A stretch of DNA of 64,000 bases from Oceaniglobus ichthyenteri (GTDB taxonomy: Bacteria > Pseudomonadota > Alphaproteobacteria > Rhodobacterales > Rhodobacteraceae), in NCBI RefSeq assembly GCF_003057885.1, contig NZ_QAGK01000010.1:62001-126000 (forward strand). The letters are read 5' to 3'. Below, one piece after another: positions 55,700 through 64,000 of this stretch. Made by a program: the position numbers and the translations under genes. How positions within the stretch are numbered: position 1 is the stretch's first letter; the number at the start of each line of letters is the position of its first letter. The notes under the pieces are model-generated. The model saw only the letters and a list, made by a program, of their open reading frames with translations, searched no databases and was not told the DNA's origin.

Positions 55700-55780
55700 T
55701 GGGCGCCCCTGAACAGCAGCATATTCTGCAAAACGGAAAGAGTTGGTTAAGGCGGGGCCTGATCCGGCCCCGCCCATGAC

Positions 55781-56887
55781 TTAAAGGCTGGCGTTCAGTG
55801 CCGCGATGACGGCTTGGCCCATTTGCGTGGTGGTGGCCGGTGTGCCCTCGCCCGACTGCATCAAATCAGCGGTGCGCACCCCATCGGCCAGCACTTTTTC
55901 CACGGCCTGTTCCAGGCGTGTCGCCTCATCGCCCTGATCGAACGAATAACGCAACGCCATGGCAAAGCTGAGGATACAGGCGCAAGGGTTCGCCTTGCCT
56001 GTGCCCGCAATATCGGGGGCGGAGCCGTGTACCGGTTCGTACAATGCCTTGGGCCGTCCGTTTTCCATCGGCAGGCCAAGGGACGCCGAAGGCAACATGC
56101 CCAACGACCCGGTCAGCATTGCCGCCAGATCCGACAACAGATCGCCAAACAGGTTGTCGGTGACGATCACATCAAACTGTTTGGGCCAACGGGTTAGCTG
56201 CATCGCGCCAGCATCGGCATACATATGCGAAAGTTCCACATCCGGGTATTCGGCGGCGTGAATTTCGGTCACCACATCGCGCCACAGCACGCCGGATTCC
56301 ATCACGTTGGCCTTTTCCATCGAACACAGCTTGTTGTTGCGCTTGCGCGCCAGTTCAAACGCCGAGCGTGCCACGCGGGCGATTTCGGATTCGGTGTAAC
56401 GCTGGGTGTTCAGGCCGATCCGCTCGTTGCCCTCTTTGAACACGCCGCGCGGTTCGCCAAAATAAATGCCCGAGGTCAGTTCGCGCACGATCATAATGTC
56501 CAGACCGGCCACAACATCGCGCTTGAGCGAGCTGAAATCAGCCAGCGCATCAAAACACTGGGCCGGGCGCAGGTTGGCGAACAAATCCATTTCCTTGCGC
56601 AGGCGCAAAAGGCCGCGCTCGGGCTTCAGGGAAAAATCCAGATTGTCGTATTTCGGCCCGCCCACAGCGCCCAACAGCACGGCGTCGGCCTCTTGCGCCT
56701 TGGCCATGGTATCATCGTGCAATGGGGTGCCGTGGGCGTCATAGGCCGCGCCGCCCACCAGATCCTCGGAGACGTCAAAGGCCAGGTCACGGTTTTCACC
56801 GAACCACGTGATCACCTTGCGCACTTCGGCCATGACTTCGGGGCCGATGCCGTCGCCGGGCAGGATGAGGAGGGAGGGGTTGGACAT
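55781..56887 (-). CDS. leuB: 3-isopropylmalate dehydrogenase
   Basis: A 368-residue NAD-dependent decarboxylating dehydrogenase, third enzyme of leucine synthesis. N-terminal [11 protein letters not shown], the substrate arginines in the 90-140 region, [15 protein letters not shown] with the Mg-binding Asp pair, and [20 protein letters not shown] are characteristic. An AAGGAG lies before the ATG. It follows the EEP-fold gene and ends just before the DMT exporter. With leuC and leuD it makes three of the four leucine genes; leuA is not in the window. Confidence 0.97.
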   Translation of the reverse strand: MSNPSLLILPGDGIGPEVMAEVRKVITWFGENRDLAFDVSEDLVGGAAYDAHGTPLHDDTMAKAQEADAVLLGAVGGPKYDNLDFSLKPERGLLRLRKEMDLFANLRPAQCFDALADFSSLKRDVVAGLDIMIVRELTSGIYFGEPRGVFKEGNERIGLNTQRYTESEIARVARSAFELARKRNNKLCSMEKANVMESGVLWRDVVTEIHAAEYPDVELSHMYADAGAMQLTRWPKQFDVIVTDNLFGDLLSDLAAMLTGSLGMLPSASLGLPMENGRPKALYEPVHGSAPDIAGTGKANPCACILSFAMALRYSFDQGDEATRLEQAVEKVLADGVRTADLMQSGEGTPATTTQMGQAVIAALNASL

Positions 56888-56967
56888 AGGGACGCTCCTT
56901 GTGATGGGTTATTTGTGGGGTATCCCCAAGCCAAAGTTGGGTCAAGCGATGGGCGGCATATTCCGCC

Positions 56968-58083
56968 CTATGGGGCAAGTGCAACATCGACCCACACCAA
57001 CCGGTGGCGCGACGCCGTGCTGTCACCTGCGCCCAGCATCGCGTGCAACGGATCGTTCGGCGCGGGCCAGAACACGCCCGAATCCAACACCCTCCAATCG
57101 GTTGAGGGCAATATGTAACTGACGCGCATATTGCCCGGATCACGGGGTGTTTCATCGGGCCAATTGGCCGTATCAAACGCTGGATCGCCCTGATGGGTGG
57201 CATTCTGCCCGCCCTCCTGGGCCGCGGCGCGCACACCTCCGGCCGAGCGCGGCTGTGGGTCTTGCAAACGCGGATCGCCCAGCAGCGCGCGCAAGGATTC
57301 GGGCCGACCGTCGCCATCCACCGGATCAAGGTTGGCACTGCCGACAATCACGAACGGACGATCAGGCGGGGGCGTGGACAGCGCGCCATCCAGATATCGC
57401 AGCCAAAGCGCGGTTTCATCGTGGTTGCGGCGGCCATTGCGATCCTCTGGCCCATCAAACACCGGTGGGGTGCCGTGCCATGTGAACGCATGAAACACCG
57501 TGCCATCGCGGGTTTGCAACGGAATATCCCAATGGGCGACCGATGACAGACGTTGGATGGCAAAGGCTTTGGCATCGGGAAAGGGCGCGCCGTCCTTGGT
57601 GGGGGGAATTGCGCCGGGCAGATCGGCCCATAACAAGGCCGAAAAATCCGTCACCCCGCCGCGGTCAATCGGTAGGGCCGAAAGCACCGCAATACCGCCT
57701 GCCCCGGCAAACCGGCCATACCCCTGGGCATCGCGCGGCTCACCAGTGCGCCCGTTGCCATCCATATCAAGGCCCGTGGCGATGCCCGCATTGGGAAGCC
57801 GCGCAAAGGCATAGGGCAATGCATGGCCGGCCTCGGCAATCATTTGCGACAGTGCGGCCAGGGCCAGCCCATCACCGTCGTAATCCACATCCTGAAGCAC
57901 CAGAACATCAGGCGCGATATGGGCCACAATCGCGGCCACCTGTTTGGCCTGGGCATCACCGCGCAACAGATCGCGCAACAACAAACCCGGCCCATCCCGG
58001 CCCAATTGGGTGTTGTATGTGGCAATGCGCAGGGGTTCGCCCAGCGCGGGCGCGGCCAGAACCGCAATCAGGCTGGCAAAAAT
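56968..58083 (-). CDS. Secreted EEP-fold phosphatase/nuclease (start codon unclear)
   Basis: A protein of about 370 residues of the endonuclease/exonuclease/phosphatase fold. The N-terminus looks like a signal peptide (RRWIFASLIAVLAAPALG). The EEP motifs follow: RIATYNTQLGRDGPG, VLVLQDVDYDGDGL, and near the C-terminus GSANLDPVDGDGRP and HRLVWVDV. No ATG, GTG or TTG occurs in frame between 58188 (GTG, which would add a non-signal-like extension) and the mature fold. The ATT at 58083 or CTG at 58068 (L115) are the only ways to start at the signal peptide. It overlaps the stop region of the upstream membrane protein by a few bases. The substrate is unknown. Confidence 0.7.
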   Translation of the reverse strand: MFASLIAVLAAPALGEPLRIATYNTQLGRDGPGLLLRDLLRGDAQAKQVAAIVAHIAPDVLVLQDVDYDGDGLALAALSQMIAEAGHALPYAFARLPNAGIATGLDMDGNGRTGEPRDAQGYGRFAGAGGIAVLSALPIDRGGVTDFSALLWADLPGAIPPTKDGAPFPDAKAFAIQRLSSVAHWDIPLQTRDGTVFHAFTWHGTPPVFDGPEDRNGRRNHDETALWLRYLDGALSTPPPDRPFVIVGSANLDPVDGDGRPESLRALLGDPRLQDPQPRSAGGVRAAAQEGGQNATHQGDPAFDTANWPDETPRDPGNMRVSYILPSTDWRVLDSGVFWPAPNDPLHAMLGAGDSTASRHRLVWVDVALAP

Positions 58084-58907
58084 CCAGCGTCGCTGATGGT
58101 GGAATACTTGCGCTTTTCTTCGATCATCTGGGCGATACGGCCCATGGCGATGCCACGCATCAACAACGAAACAGGGAAAAAGGCCCACGCGGTTACCGTC
58201 CAGATCAGGGTTTGCGGGCTGCCACCTGCCGCCGCGCCAAACAGGTTTGAGGCCGACGATACCACCATCGGCATCAAAAAGGGCAAGGCGATTCCCAACC
58301 CGATATTCACATAGGAATCGCGGCGCAACCGCCCCACCACATCGCGCCCCGCTGTTGGGTCGAATGTGGGCAGATTGGTCCAGACGTTGAAACTGCCATT
58401 TTGCATCGGCCATCCGGTCAGACGAATCGCAATCACGAATACGGCCAGTGACACCAGGGAAATCAGGTATGACAGCCCGGCCAATGCACGAATCATGTCC
58501 AACTGATGCACCGGCGCATTTTCAGGCAGCATCAAAACAACCAGCCGCACCGGGCTATAGGGAAAATCAACCGCCCGACTGATCAACAACCCGATCGATT
58601 CAACAAATTCGGGCAGCAGGGCGGGCTGTGTCTGCCCCTTTACGATCAACGACAACAAGAACACCGTGACGAACAGGCTGACAAACCGGATACGGTTGAA
58701 CGGAGGGGCATCGCGAAATTCATAGAGGCAGGGATAGGTGGAATTGTATTCAAACACGGTCAGGATCGCCGCACACAGCGCCACCAACATCACCATTTGC
58801 GCCGTGTCCGGCGACACGCCGGGCAGCAACAACGCCGGTGTTGCAATCAACAGCGCCACCAGGAACCCCCTGAGACAAGCGCCAAAAAGCCGCGAAATCA
58901 CTGCCAT
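58068..58907 (-). CDS. Integral membrane protein of unknown function
   Basis: A 279-residue protein with about seven hydrophobic helices (FLVALLIATPALLLPGV, MVMLVALCAAILTVF, FVSLFVTVFLLSLIV). Segments such as FPYSPVRLVVLMLPENAP and RLTGWPMQNGSFNVWTNLPTFDP are distinctive. GAGGG precedes the ATG. It is the gene upstream of the EEP protein, which starts at its 3' end, so they may act together. No family is recognised by eye. It sits downstream of leuD with a 262-bp gap holding a terminator. Confidence 0.75.
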   Translation of the reverse strand: MAVISRLFGACLRGFLVALLIATPALLLPGVSPDTAQMVMLVALCAAILTVFEYNSTYPCLYEFRDAPPFNRIRFVSLFVTVFLLSLIVKGQTQPALLPEFVESIGLLISRAVDFPYSPVRLVVLMLPENAPVHQLDMIRALAGLSYLISLVSLAVFVIAIRLTGWPMQNGSFNVWTNLPTFDPTAGRDVVGRLRRDSYVNIGLGIALPFLMPMVVSSASNLFGAAAGGSPQTLIWTVTAWAFFPVSLLMRGIAMGRIAQMIEEKRKYSTISDAGFLPA

Positions 58908-59103
58908 GTACCCTCAACCTGGACGGATGCGATACGATGCCGCGCCCTTGTTCCAACTTGTTTTTCCGCTTTGTGGCGGAGCGCCTCAATCTTGCCCAAG
59001 TTTTGCCCACTTTCACTTCATTCGACAACGTCTTGTTAAGGTTGACGAAAGTTTAAGGGTTTTTCAGGGAAGAACTGGTGCGCCTTTGCATCATTGTCTT
59101 GGT

Positions 59104-59131
59104 TAAAAAAAGGCAGCCCTTGGGGCTGCCT
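59104..59131 (-). terminator. Rho-independent terminator after leuD
   Basis: AGGCAGCCC (59111-59119) and GGGCTGCCT (59123-59131) form a perfect nine-base stem with a three-base loop; on the minus strand it is followed by seven T (59104-59110). It ends the leuC-hdeD-leuD transcript 38 bp beyond the leuD stop. Confidence 0.85.
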
Positions 59132-59169
59132 CAAAATCTTGTGTCTGCGCCCGAAACGGGCACTAAGGG

Positions 59170-59775
59170 TCAAACCCAGGGGCGGCTTTGCGCGGTCTGA
59201 GATTCGTAAGTGTCGATTGCCGCCACCTTTTCAAGGGTCAGCGCGATATCATCCAGACCGTTCAGCAGGCAATGTTTGCGGAACTGATCCACCTCAAAAC
59301 TGATTTCTTCGCCGTCGGATGTGGTGATCACCTGATTTTCCAGATCCACGGTCATCCGGGCGTTTTCGCCTTTTTCGGCGTCTTTCATCAGGATATCCAC
59401 CTGCTCTTGCGGCAGGGGGATCGGCAGGATGCCGTTCTTGAAACAGTTGTTGAAAAAGATATCGGCAAAGCTGGGCGCGATAACACAGCGGATGCCAAAA
59501 TCCTTGATCGCCCAAGGCGCATGTTCGCGCGATGAACCACAGCCAAAGTTATCGCCCGTGACCAGAATTTCGGCATTGCGATAGGCCGGTTTGTTCAGCA
59601 CGAAATCCGGGTTTTCATTGCGATCATCATCATAGCGCATTTCATCAAACAACGACACGCCAAGGCCCGTGCGCTTGATCGTTTTCAGAAAATTCTTGGG
59701 GATGATCATATCGGTGTCGATGTTGATCATATCCAACGGTGCCGCAACACCGGTCAGTTTTTCGAATTTTTCCAT
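59170..59775 (-). CDS. leuD: 3-isopropylmalate dehydratase small subunit
   Basis: A 201-residue swivelling-domain subunit. [18 protein letters not shown] and [17 protein letters not shown] are diagnostic of LeuD; it joins LeuC to isomerise 2- to 3-isopropylmalate. It is third in the leuC-HdeD-leuD group and is followed by a strong terminator at 59104. Its start is ATG 59775, 38 bp from the HdeD-like gene. Confidence 0.96.
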   Translation of the reverse strand: MEKFEKLTGVAAPLDMINIDTDMIIPKNFLKTIKRTGLGVSLFDEMRYDDDRNENPDFVLNKPAYRNAEILVTGDNFGCGSSREHAPWAIKDFGIRCVIAPSFADIFFNNCFKNGILPIPLPQEQVDILMKDAEKGENARMTVDLENQVITTSDGEEISFEVDQFRKHCLLNGLDDIALTLEKVAAIDTYESQTAQSRPWV

Positions 59776-59813
59776 CTCAGTCTCCCATGGGATTGGCCGA
59801 ACCGACCCCAGAA

Positions 59814-60335
59814 TTATTTGTGCAGTGCCCGCACGAAAAACGACAAAACGATCAATCCAAGACCGTTGAACAACAATTCAACCCCCAACAGGATGCCCAA
59901 AAGCTGTGGCCCGACAGTGGCAAAGTTCACCGCGATATACCCACCCAAAAGGATCGAAAACGCCCCCGAAATCAGCATCGGCCAAAAGAACGGCGTCGGT
60001 TTCATCCGCCATGACAGGGCAATGCGCACCACGCCGTTGGCGATCAGCAACACCAACACCAACAGCGCCAGCGATATCACCCCGTCAAGCGGGTTGAACA
60101 GGAACGACAGGCCCAGAAACACCAACAGCGCGCCAAGCACGATGTTGAGGAATTTCGCGCCCCCCGTGCCATCGCTCATCATGCTGCCGGCAATTTGAAA
60201 TCCGCCGCTGAGCAGAAACAAAAAGCCGGTCAGGGTGGTGACAGCCAAAGAGGCCAGCACCGTGTTGCCCAAGGCAAACACCCCAAACGCCATGGAAAGC
60301 AGGCCCAGGATCAACCATTTGGTCCAGGGTTTCAT
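59814..60335 (-). CDS. HdeD-family (DUF308) membrane protein
   Basis: A 173-residue protein with six short hydrophobic helices ([65 protein letters not shown]). The pattern of DUF308 repeats is that of acid-stress protein HdeD. Its ATG (60335) overlaps the leuC stop TGA by one base, so it is in the leu operon. There is no obvious link to leucine synthesis. It could report on cytoplasmic or membrane stress, but this is unsupported. Confidence 0.85.
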   Translation of the reverse strand: MKPWTKWLILGLLSMAFGVFALGNTVLASLAVTTLTGFLFLLSGGFQIAGSMMSDGTGGAKFLNIVLGALLVFLGLSFLFNPLDGVISLALLVLVLLIANGVVRIALSWRMKPTPFFWPMLISGAFSILLGGYIAVNFATVGPQLLGILLGVELLFNGLGLIVLSFFVRALHK

Positions 60336-61738
60336 CACATCAACTCGCGGACATCGGTCAACCGCCCGGTGACCGCCGCCGCCGCCGCCATGGCCGGGCT
60401 CATCAGGTGGGTGCGCCCGCCGCGCCCCTGACGACCTTCAAAGTTGCGGTTGGATGTGGCGGCGCAACGCTCGCCCGGTTCCAACTGATCGGGGTTCATG
60501 GCCAGGCACATGGAACAGCCCGCAAGGCGCCATTCAAACCCGGCGTCGATGAATACCTGGGCGATGCCTTCTTCCTCGGCCTGGGCGCGAACAAGGCCCG
60601 ATCCGGGCACGACCATCGCGCGCATTCCATCGGCAATCTTTTTGCCTTTCAGAATGGCGGCAGCGGCACGCAGATCTTCGATCCGGCCATTGGTGCACGA
60701 CCCGATGAACACCGTGTCGATTTTCACATCGCTCAGGGGCGTGCCCGCGGTCAGGCCCATATATTCCAACGACCGGCGCGCGGCGTCGACCTTGCCGCCT
60801 TTGAAATCTTCGGCGGCGGGCACCGATGCGGTGATCGGCAGAACGTCTTCGGGCGATGTACCCCAGGTGACAACGGGCGCAATATCTTCGCCCCGGATCG
60901 TGACAACCTTATCCCAATGGGCATCGTCATCGGATTTCAGGGTTTTCCACCATTCCATCGCGGCCTCCCACTGCGCGCCTTTGGGGGCGTGGGGGCGGCC
61001 TTTGCAATATTCGAACGTGGTTTCATCGGGCGCAATCAGACCGGCGCGCGCGCCGCCTTCAATCGCCATGTTGCACACGGTCATGCGGCCTTCCATGCTC
61101 AAGGCTTCAATCGCCTCGCCGCAATATTCAATCACATAGCCGGTGCCGCCGGCCGTGCCGGTTTTGCCGATCACCGACAGGGTGATGTCCTTGGCGGTGA
61201 CACCGGGGGCCAGTTTGCCGGTGATTTCCACCTTCATGTTCTTGGATTTCTTCGAGATCAGCGTTTGTGTGGCCAACACATGTTCCACCTCTGACGTGCC
61301 AATGCCATGGGCCAAGGCACCAAACGCGCCGTGGGTGGCGGTGTGGCTATCGCCGCACACCACGGTCATGCCCGGCAGGGTCCAGCCCTGTTCAGGGCCG
61401 ACGATATGCACGATGCCCTGGCGAATGTCGGACACCGGATAATAGTGAACACCGAAATCGCGGGCGTTCTTGTCCAGCGCATCCACCTGAATACGGGATT
61501 CTTCGTTTTCGATAAACTCATTGCGCCCCTCGGTTGTGGGCACGTTGTGATCGGGCACGGCAATGGTGCGTTCAGGTGCGCGCACTCCGCGCCCGGCCAT
61601 CCGCAGGCCTTCAAACGCCTGTGGGCTGGTGACTTCGTGCACCAGATGGCGGTCAATATACAAAAGGCAGGTGCCGTCGTCTGCTTCTTCGACGAGATGG
61701 GCATCCCAGATTTTATCATAGAGCGTTTTGGGGGACAT
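60335..61738 (-). CDS. leuC: 3-isopropylmalate dehydratase large subunit
   Basis: A 467-residue aconitase-family enzyme with a [4Fe-4S] cluster. Cluster cysteines are in [13 protein letters not shown] and [14 protein letters not shown], with [16 protein letters not shown] earlier. It converts 2-isopropylmalate to 3-isopropylmalate with LeuD. The start ATG at 61738 is preceded by GCGAAAGACACAGAA, a weak site. It is the first gene of the operon. Confidence 0.97.
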   Translation of the reverse strand: MSPKTLYDKIWDAHLVEEADDGTCLLYIDRHLVHEVTSPQAFEGLRMAGRGVRAPERTIAVPDHNVPTTEGRNEFIENEESRIQVDALDKNARDFGVHYYPVSDIRQGIVHIVGPEQGWTLPGMTVVCGDSHTATHGAFGALAHGIGTSEVEHVLATQTLISKKSKNMKVEITGKLAPGVTAKDITLSVIGKTGTAGGTGYVIEYCGEAIEALSMEGRMTVCNMAIEGGARAGLIAPDETTFEYCKGRPHAPKGAQWEAAMEWWKTLKSDDDAHWDKVVTIRGEDIAPVVTWGTSPEDVLPITASVPAAEDFKGGKVDAARRSLEYMGLTAGTPLSDVKIDTVFIGSCTNGRIEDLRAAAAILKGKKIADGMRAMVVPGSGLVRAQAEEEGIAQVFIDAGFEWRLAGCSMCLAMNPDQLEPGERCAATSNRNFEGRQGRGGRTHLMSPAMAAAAAVTGRLTDVRELM

Positions 61739-61795
61739 TTCTGTGTCTTTCGCTAAAGGTGTAACGATGGATCAGGGGCAGTGGCAGATGCCACG

Positions 61796-61882
61796 CTATA
61801 GATGTGCCAGAACGGTCAGCGTCGCACCGAAAAACCGCCAGGGCAGGCGCGCGCGATCATCCATGTCAAAAACCTGTGTCAT
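61796..61882 (-). CDS. Possible 28-residue leader peptide upstream of leuC
   Basis: A short open frame on the same strand as leuC codes MTQVFDMDDRARLP, then WRFFGATLTVLAHL with four leucines in all, the last of them a rare CTA directly before the stop. It ends 57 bp before leuC. A hairpin GTGGCA-TC-TGCCAC follows, but no T-run, so classical attenuation is not evident. There is no ribosome site for the first ATG; an inner ATG at 61864 gives 22 residues. Treat as weak. Confidence 0.22.
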   Translation of the reverse strand: MTQVFDMDDRARLPWRFFGATLTVLAHL

Positions 61883-61934
61883 GGGTCACGGATACAATGG
61901 CAGGGCATGTGGGGCAAGCCGGATTAGAGCCGTT

Positions 61935-62870
61935 TCAGCCCCGGGGCGCGGCGGCGCGGCGCAATCTGTCGTTGATTGCCTGCCCCAACCCCGTGTCGGG
62001 AATCGGCGACACCGCGATTTTGCGCGCGCCCTGTGCGTCAAGCGTGCGCAGATGGCGAAACAGGTTGGCCGCCGCCTGCGCCAGATCGCCACCGGGCGAC
62101 AGGTTCAGATCGGCCTTGACCGCACCAAAGCCCAACAGGGTTTCGCCGGGCCGCGCAGACTGTGCATTCAATCGCACCGTCCCCAAAGGTGCGTAATGCG
62201 ATGTCAGCTGCCCCGGCGCGGTGATCTTCGCACCCGTGTCAGGCAGGGCAAGGGGATAGCCCAGCGCGCGTTCAATCGCCTGCGTCGGCAATCCGCCGGG
62301 GCGCAACAGGGTTGGCACCGGATCAAACCCGACGATGGTGGATTCCAGCCCGACACCACAGGGCCCACCATCCAACACCGCATCGATTTTGCCTGAAAGC
62401 CCGTCCAATACATGCTGCGCCGTGGTCGGCGATACCCGCCCCGACGGGTTGGCCGACGGTGCGGCAATCGGCAGGTCGGTGAGGCGCAACAGATCCCGCG
62501 CCAAGGGCAAATCGGGAATCCGCACCGCCACCGTATCCAACCCCGCCGTCACCAATGGTGACAGGCCGTGATCCGCCGCAAGGGGCAAAACCAGGGTCAG
62601 CGGGCCGGGCCAGAACGCCTGTGCCAGAATCGCCGCCGCATCGGTCAAATGCGCAAACCGCGAGATTTGGGCGATATCCGCCAGATGAATGATCAAAGGA
62701 TTGAACCGGGGCCGCCCCTTGGCCGCATAGATCGCCGCCACCGCTGCATCGCTCAGGGCATTCCCGCCCAGCCCGTAAACTGTTTCGGTCGGAAATGCGA
62801 CCAGCCGCCCTTGGGCCAACAATCGGGCCGCAGGGGTTGGGGTGGTCAGGATGTCTGTGCTAAGGGTCAT
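61935..62870 (-). CDS. L-threonylcarbamoyladenylate synthase (Sua5/YciO/YrdC)
   Basis: A 311-residue enzyme for the first step of t6A37 tRNA modification, using threonine, bicarbonate and ATP. The YrdC domain has VAFPTETVYGLGG, the nucleotide-binding KGRPRFNPLIIH and SANPSGRVSPTTAQHV. A C-terminal Sua5 domain (from about 215) makes it a Sua5-type protein. The ATG at 62870 is used; an in-frame extension upstream to 63089 lacks coding features and runs over the divergent gene. The intergenic region to dmdC-like is 121 bp. Confidence 0.93.
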   Translation of the reverse strand: MTLSTDILTTPTPAARLLAQGRLVAFPTETVYGLGGNALSDAAVAAIYAAKGRPRFNPLIIHLADIAQISRFAHLTDAAAILAQAFWPGPLTLVLPLAADHGLSPLVTAGLDTVAVRIPDLPLARDLLRLTDLPIAAPSANPSGRVSPTTAQHVLDGLSGKIDAVLDGGPCGVGLESTIVGFDPVPTLLRPGGLPTQAIERALGYPLALPDTGAKITAPGQLTSHYAPLGTVRLNAQSARPGETLLGFGAVKADLNLSPGGDLAQAAANLFRHLRTLDAQGARKIAVSPIPDTGLGQAINDRLRRAAAPRG

Positions 62871-62991
62871 GTGATGTGACGCTGCGTTTTGGGTTGCCCG
62901 GCGACGGTCATCGCCCCAGATTGGCCACCATGCCTTAATGGGGCGCGCCGCCAATGCCAAGCGTGCCGGTGTTCTATCTGTGGAGAATTTG

Positions 62992-64000
62992 ATGCCATAT
63001 CGCGCCCCCGTCCGCGAATTTTCATTTCTGTTCGACCATGTTGTCGGGGTATCGCAGGTCAGCGGCACCGACAGATTTGCCGAAGCCACCCCCGATATCG
63101 TCGGCGCGATCCTGACCGAAGCGGCACACCTGTGCGAGGGCGCGTTGGCGCCTTTGCAACGGGTCGGCGATCAGCAACCGGCGGTTCTTGAAAACGGCGT
63201 TGTGCGCACATCGCCCGGGTTTGGCGCGGGCTATGATGCGATCGCCAAAGGCGGCTGGATCGGGATGTCGGCCAACCCCGATCAGGGGGGCATGGGCCTG
63301 CCCATGGTGGTGACAACGGCGGTCAATGAAATGATGTCATCCGCCTGCCTTGCGCTGCAACTGAACCCGCTGATGACCCAAGGCCAGATCGAAGCATTGG
63401 AACACCATGCCAGCGATGCGATCAAGGCGCTGTATCTGCCCAACCTGATTTCGGGCCGGTGGAGCGGCACAATGAACCTGACCGAACCTCAGGCCGGAAG
63501 CGATGTTGGCGCGTTAAGCAGCAAGGCCGCGCCAAACGGCGATGGCACCTATGCGATCACCGGACAAAAGATTTACATCACCTGGGGCGATAATGATTTC
63601 ACCGAAAACGTCTGCCATCTGGTGTTGGCGCGCCTGCCGGATGGTGTGGCCGGAACCAAGGGGATATCGCTGTTTCTGGTGCCAAAATACATTCCCGATG
63701 ATGATGGCAAACCGGGGCGGCAGAACGATCTGAAGGTCGTCAGTCTGGAACACAAGATGGGCCTGCACGGATCACCCACTGCGGTGATGCAATATGACGG
63801 GGCCACGGGATGGTTGGTGGGGGCCGAACATGGCGGCATGGCGGCGATGTTCACGATGATGAACAATGCCCGTCTGGGTGTGGGCGTGCAAGGCATCGGC
63901 GTGGCCGAGGCGGCGTATCAACAGGCGTTGAGCTATGCGCAAGAGCGTAAACAGGGCGGGCCGGGCACAATCATCGACCATGCCGATGTGCGCCGGATGC
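62992..64000 (+). CDS. Acyl-CoA dehydrogenase, DmdC-like (3' truncated)
   Basis: The frame starts MPYRAPVREFSFLFDHVVG with GGAGA before the ATG and continues to the window edge (about 336 codons). Motifs are those of the large acyl-CoA dehydrogenases, including WSGTMNLTEPQAGSDVGALSSKA, then KIYITWGDND and HKMGLHGSPTAVMQYDGATGWLVG. The N-terminus resembles DmdC, the 3-methylmercaptopropionyl-CoA dehydrogenase of the DMSP demethylation route; fatty acyl-CoA is the alternative. The catalytic Glu region lies beyond the window. It is divergent from the Sua5 gene. Confidence 0.82.
   Translation, partial: MPYRAPVREFSFLFDHVVGVSQVSGTDRFAEATPDIVGAILTEAAHLCEGALAPLQRVGDQQPAVLENGVVRTSPGFGAGYDAIAKGGWIGMSANPDQGGMGLPMVVTTAVNEMMSSACLALQLNPLMTQGQIEALEHHASDAIKALYLPNLISGRWSGTMNLTEPQAGSDVGALSSKAAPNGDGTYAITGQKIYITWGDNDFTENVCHLVLARLPDGVAGTKGISLFLVPKYIPDDDGKPGRQNDLKVVSLEHKMGLHGSPTAVMQYDGATGWLVGAEHGGMAAMFTMMNNARLGVGVQGIGVAEAAYQQALSYAQERKQGGPGTIIDHADVRRM

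Noticed and set aside
58084-58413. EEP protein extended to an ATG at 58413
   Set aside because: It would overlap the membrane protein by more than 300 bp, and the extension has no signal peptide or domain.
61739-61800. Classical leucine attenuator before leuC
   Set aside because: A short leader frame and a small hairpin exist, but no terminator with a T-run is present.
1-64000. CRISPR array, insertion sequence, prophage or toxin-antitoxin module
   Set aside because: No regularly spaced direct repeats, transposase motifs, phage proteins or small paired toxin-antitoxin genes were seen.

Overview
The window is a GC-rich, densely coded chromosomal segment from an alphaproteobacterium, most probably a Rhodobacterales (Roseobacter-type) marine species. 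The evidence is three tandem peptide deformylase genes, a DmdC-like acyl-CoA dehydrogenase, a tRNA-Arg(CCU) gene split by a small group I intron as described in Agrobacterium, the osmF-yehYXW order, and a GC-rich intergenic repeat ending in a 'CCCCCAAGATATTTT' motif of the kind common in this family. I see no transposase, phage gene, CRISPR array or rRNA. This is core and light accessory chromosome, and nothing in it needs a wholly new system to explain it.

Layout. 0-5 kb: protein N-terminus maturation (three def genes, then fmt) with a CueR-type, copper-responsive copA placed between def and fmt. 5-11 kb: a PLP C-S lyase/aminotransferase, an RhlE-type RNA helicase with a long leader, a formylglycine-generating enzyme, a glutathionyl-hydroquinone reductase and two small unknown proteins. 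11-20 kb: acyl-CoA synthetase, ABC exporter, SDR, 5-oxoprolinase. 19.6-25 kb: a LysR regulator divergent from a YdiJ-type FAD/Fe-S D-2-hydroxyglutarate dehydrogenase, then a DUF6880-like protein. 25-31 kb: a redox/electrophile-stress cluster (SDR, Hsp31/DJ-1, zinc-free MDR reductase, LysR; divergently MhqO-like dioxygenase, DoxX, WrbA). 31-35 kb: an RND efflux pump with its adaptor. 35-38 kb: thiol/redox genes (FrnE-like DsbA, cytochrome c, zinc thioredoxin) and a short DksA-like protein. 38-45 kb: two membrane proteins, a PAS-rich hybrid histidine kinase and a [3Fe-4S]/FAD sugar-type dehydrogenase with its Tat small subunit. 45.6-49.4 kb: osmF-yehYXW glycine-betaine ABC transporter. 49.5-52.1 kb: the arsR-ACR3-arsC-arsH operon with its own promoter. 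52.4-54.7 kb: the intron-containing tRNA-Arg, a LacI regulator, a rhodanese and tRNA-Pro(CGG). 54.7-61.7 kb: a DMT exporter and the leucine genes leuC-leuD-leuB interleaved with an HdeD-like protein, an integral membrane protein and an EEP-fold phosphatase/nuclease. 61.9-64 kb: Sua5 and the start of dmdC-like.

The points most worth a second look are the group I intron inside tRNA-Arg(CCU), a third deformylase lacking both the metal-binding Cys and the catalytic Glu, a near-perfect CueR promoter lying between def and fmt, an EEP gene with no usual start codon, and an mhqO-mhqP-like gene pair under a LysR regulator. Many starts were set from ribosome binding sites. Functions rest on motifs read by eye, without database searches.
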